Source: Candidatus Saccharimonadota bacterium
GTDB taxonomy: Bacteria > Patescibacteriota > Saccharimonadia > Saccharimonadales > Saccharimonadaceae
DNA: 6,999 nt
Assembly: GCA_030536095.1 (NCBI GenBank)
Contig: JAUNQQ010000040.1
Location: 1-6,999, forward strand
Direction: 5' to 3'
Under the pieces are notes generated by a model that ran no database searches, was not told the origin of the DNA, and saw nothing but the letters and a program-made list of their open reading frames with translations. The position numbers and the translations under genes are program-made. How positions within the stretch are numbered: the stretch's first letter is position 1; each line of letters begins with the position of its first letter. Shown in pieces: positions 5,174-6,999 of the stretch.

Positions 5174-5187
5174 GCGGAGGATGGCTA
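5163..5187. repeat. 25-bp direct repeat, priA-proximal copy
   Basis: Identical to 4605-4629 and 558 bp from it. On the minus strand it begins exactly at the priA TAG stop (5185-5187) and includes the -35 box of the DUF4160 promoter. Beyond the repeat the two spacers differ, yet both reach TATAAT at the same 17-bp spacing. Confidence 0.92.
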
Positions 5188-6999
5188 GAGGAGGGAAGGG
5201 GGATCGAGAGTTAGATGGTAATTTTGGGTCTTAGGGAGAGTTTTTAGAGCGGAAAGGAGGAGTTTTCGGGAGGAGGATTTTAAGATGAGCTGCCAGGTGA
5301 AACCGGAGGAAGTATGTTCGTGGAAGGCGGGGAAAGGTGGAGAAATAAGAAGGGAATTGGATGTTTTGGCGAAAGATTGAAGAGTATTATGGAGAGCGTG
5401 GATGTGTTTTAGGGTGGTAGATTCGGTTTTGTAGGTGACGGAAAGTTTGGCGAGATAAACGAAGGGTGGAAGAAGAGATTTTTGGCGGGAGCTGAGGAGA
5501 TATTTAGAGAAGGCGGTGTAGTCGTTTTTAATGGCGGAAGTGATGACGGGGTGGTTAGGCTGGTAAGTTTGGAGGAAAACCTCGGCGGAGTCAAGATGGC
5601 CGCGGCCGACACGGCCGATAACCTGAGTGAGAAGGTGATAAGTTTTTTCTTCGGAGGAGAAATCGGGAAGGGAAAGACCGGCGTCGGCTTGGACAATGCC
5701 GACAGCGGCGAGGTGGGGGAGATCAAGGCCCTTGGCGATGGTCTGAGTGCCGATAATAATATTGAATTTGCCAGATTTTACGTCATCATAAAGGGCGTCG
5801 AGACTGGATTTTTTGTTATTATCAGCGTCAAAACGGGCGATTTTGGCTGACTTAAAAAGTTTATTCAGCTCAAGTTCAAGAAGTTTAGTGCCAAAACCTT
5901 TATGGATAATATCGGGATGACCACAGGATGGGCAAGAGTGAGGAACGGGAGTTTCGTGACCGCAAGTATGGCAGATAAGGGTGTAATTGTCATTATGGAG
6001 AGTGAGAGGGAGATAGCAATTTGGGCAGAGAGCCTGCCAGGCGCAATGGTCGCAGATAGTCAGGGGGGCGGAGCCGCGGCGGTTATGGAAGATGAGAGTC
6101 TGGTGATTATTTTCGAGATTGGTTTTTATGGCGGAGAGGAGGGGATTGGAGAAGTAATGGTTTTTTAGAAAGTTTTGATGATTTTTTAGATCGATAATGG
6201 TGATTTTGGGTTGGATGGCGGTTTTTTTGGCTTTTTCGGAGAGAGTGACGAGGGAATGGTTTTTCTTAGCGAGATAATAGTCGGAGATAAGTGGAGTAGC
6301 GGTGCCTTGGATACAGGGGATTTTAAGAGAATTAGCAATAAAACTGGCAAGGCGGAGAGTGGAATATTTTGGAGATTTTTCTTGGAAATAGGTAGATTCG
6401 TGGGCTTCGTCGATGATAATTAGGCCGAGATTATGAAGTGGAGAAAAGAGGGCGGAACGGGGGCCAATAACGATTTCAGGGGAGTTTTTAGTGAGGAGAT
6501 TTTTCCAGATTTTTTGGCGCTCAACATTGGTAAGGCGGGAGTGAATAAGGGTAATGCGGGAGCCGAAAGTGGCTTCAAAAACCCGAACAAGTTGGGAGGT
6601 TAAAGCGATTTCGGGGACGAGAATGATGGTGGATTTATTGGCCTGTAAAGCATTTATAGTGAGTTTCTGGTAGATATTGGTCTTTCCGCTTCCGGTTACG
6701 CCATGAAGTAGGCGAGTGGCCTTAGTGAGGCTCTGAAGGCTTTTTAGGGCCTGTTTTTGGGCGGGGTTAAGGTCGATAAGCGGGAGTTTTAGGGGGTTGG
6801 TGGGAAAGTGTTCGGGTTTTCGGGGGGATTTATAGCCGGGTGGGAGGATAAGGGAGATGGCCTGGGGAAGAGGAGTAAGGTAGTAGGAGGAGAGCCAAGA
6901 GGCGGCGGAGAGGAGGTGGTTTGGGAGCGGAGTGGATTCGAGGAGCTCTTTTATTGGCTTGGTGGGGAAGTCGGGTTTTTTAACTTTTTTATTTATAAT
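5185..6999 (-). CDS. priA: Primosomal protein N', replication restart helicase (N-terminus outside window)
   Basis: PriA is the 3'-5' superfamily 2 helicase that recognises stalled forks and reloads the replisome. The frame is open without interruption from 6999 to TAG at 5185, giving 604 residues. In order from the window edge (fragment numbering): the end of the 3'-DNA-binding/winged-helix region with SWLSSYYLTPL; Walker A GVTGSGKT (100-107); Walker B DEAH (197-200); NRRG (306-309); a zinc-binding insert with four CxxC pairs (C316/C319, C325/C328, C343/C346, C356/C359); GTQTIAKG (417-424, usually GTQMIAKG); motif VI QVIGRVGR (459-466, usually QVxGRAGR); and the C-terminal domain. About 60-100 N-terminal residues are missing. 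No in-frame ATG occurs in the 604 codons, so start-requiring gene finders would miss this stretch. Codons favour third-position C. No inactivating change is seen. Confidence 0.97.
   Translation of the reverse strand: MINKKVKKPDFPTKPIKELLESTPLPNHLLSAASWLSSYYLTPLPQAISLILPPGYKSPRKPEHFPTNPLKLPLIDLNPAQKQALKSLQSLTKATRLLHGVTGSGKTNIYQKLTINALQANKSTIILVPEIALTSQLVRVFEATFGSRITLIHSRLTNVERQKIWKNLLTKNSPEIVIGPRSALFSPLHNLGLIIIDEAHESTYFQEKSPKYSTLRLASFIANSLKIPCIQGTATPLISDYYLAKKNHSLVTLSEKAKKTAIQPKITIIDLKNHQNFLKNHYFSNPLLSAIKTNLENNHQTLIFHNRRGSAPLTICDHCAWQALCPNCYLPLTLHNDNYTLICHTCGHETPVPHSCPSCGHPDIIHKGFGTKLLELELNKLFKSAKIARFDADNNKKSSLDALYDDVKSGKFNIIIGTQTIAKGLDLPHLAAVGIVQADAGLSLPDFSSEEKTYHLLTQVIGRVGRGHLDSAEVFLQTYQPNHPVITSAIKNDYTAFSKYLLSSRQKSLLPPFVYLAKLSVTYKTESTTLKHIHALHNTLQSFAKTSNSLLISPPFPAFHEHTSSGFTWQLILKSSSRKLLLSALKTLPKTQNYHLTLDPPSLL

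Noticed and set aside
5409..6423. Several open frames on both strands inside the priA region
   Set aside because: They are shadows of priA, whose frame is unbroken with all helicase motifs and four CxxC pairs.

Overview
The window (about 7 kb) reads as a bacterial chromosome fragment carrying housekeeping genes of translation and replication restart. The gene set, the compact proteins (262-residue Fmt, 190-residue Def), the predicted leaderless promoters and a small DUF5663-like protein suggest a Patescibacteria/CPR genome, perhaps Saccharibacteria. This is an inference from gene content and style, not a proven placement. The standard genetic code fits every gene. The + strand is G-rich throughout, whichever strand codes.

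Layout. 1-1308 (+) is the 3' part of infB (initiation factor IF-2). 1309-1869 is a 561-bp gap between convergent genes with no credible gene. It holds a 227-bp near-perfect dyad (1358-1584) and three tandem degenerate units, each with its own 11-bp-arm hairpin (1627-1848). Everything from 1870 to the right edge lies on the minus strand. In transcription order from the right edge these are: priA (5' end outside the window), a DUF4160-DUF2442 gene pair, def (peptide deformylase), fmt (methionyl-tRNA formyltransferase, overlapping def by 8 nt), a two-pass membrane protein of unknown function with its own promoter and a hairpin terminator, and a DUF5663-like small acidic protein.

How the genes fit together. 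Fmt formylates the initiator Met-tRNA, IF-2 brings it to the ribosome, and Def removes the formyl group from the finished chain, so three initiation-linked functions sit close together. PriA restarts stalled replication forks; its neighbourhood with def/fmt is a common bacterial arrangement.

Most notable points. (1) The DUF4160-DUF2442 pair is bracketed by a perfect 25-bp direct repeat that starts at a stop codon and contains the -35 box of the next promoter. Recombination between the copies would remove the pair and leave an intact priA-promoter-def junction, so it looks like a seamlessly inserted or excisable module. (2) The 1358-1584 dyad and the 1627-1848 hairpin array are unexplained structured DNA or RNA; the hairpin arms change between units while staying complementary. 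(3) Three minus-strand genes have 17-bp-spaced promoters placing the predicted transcript start at, or 4 nt before, the ATG.
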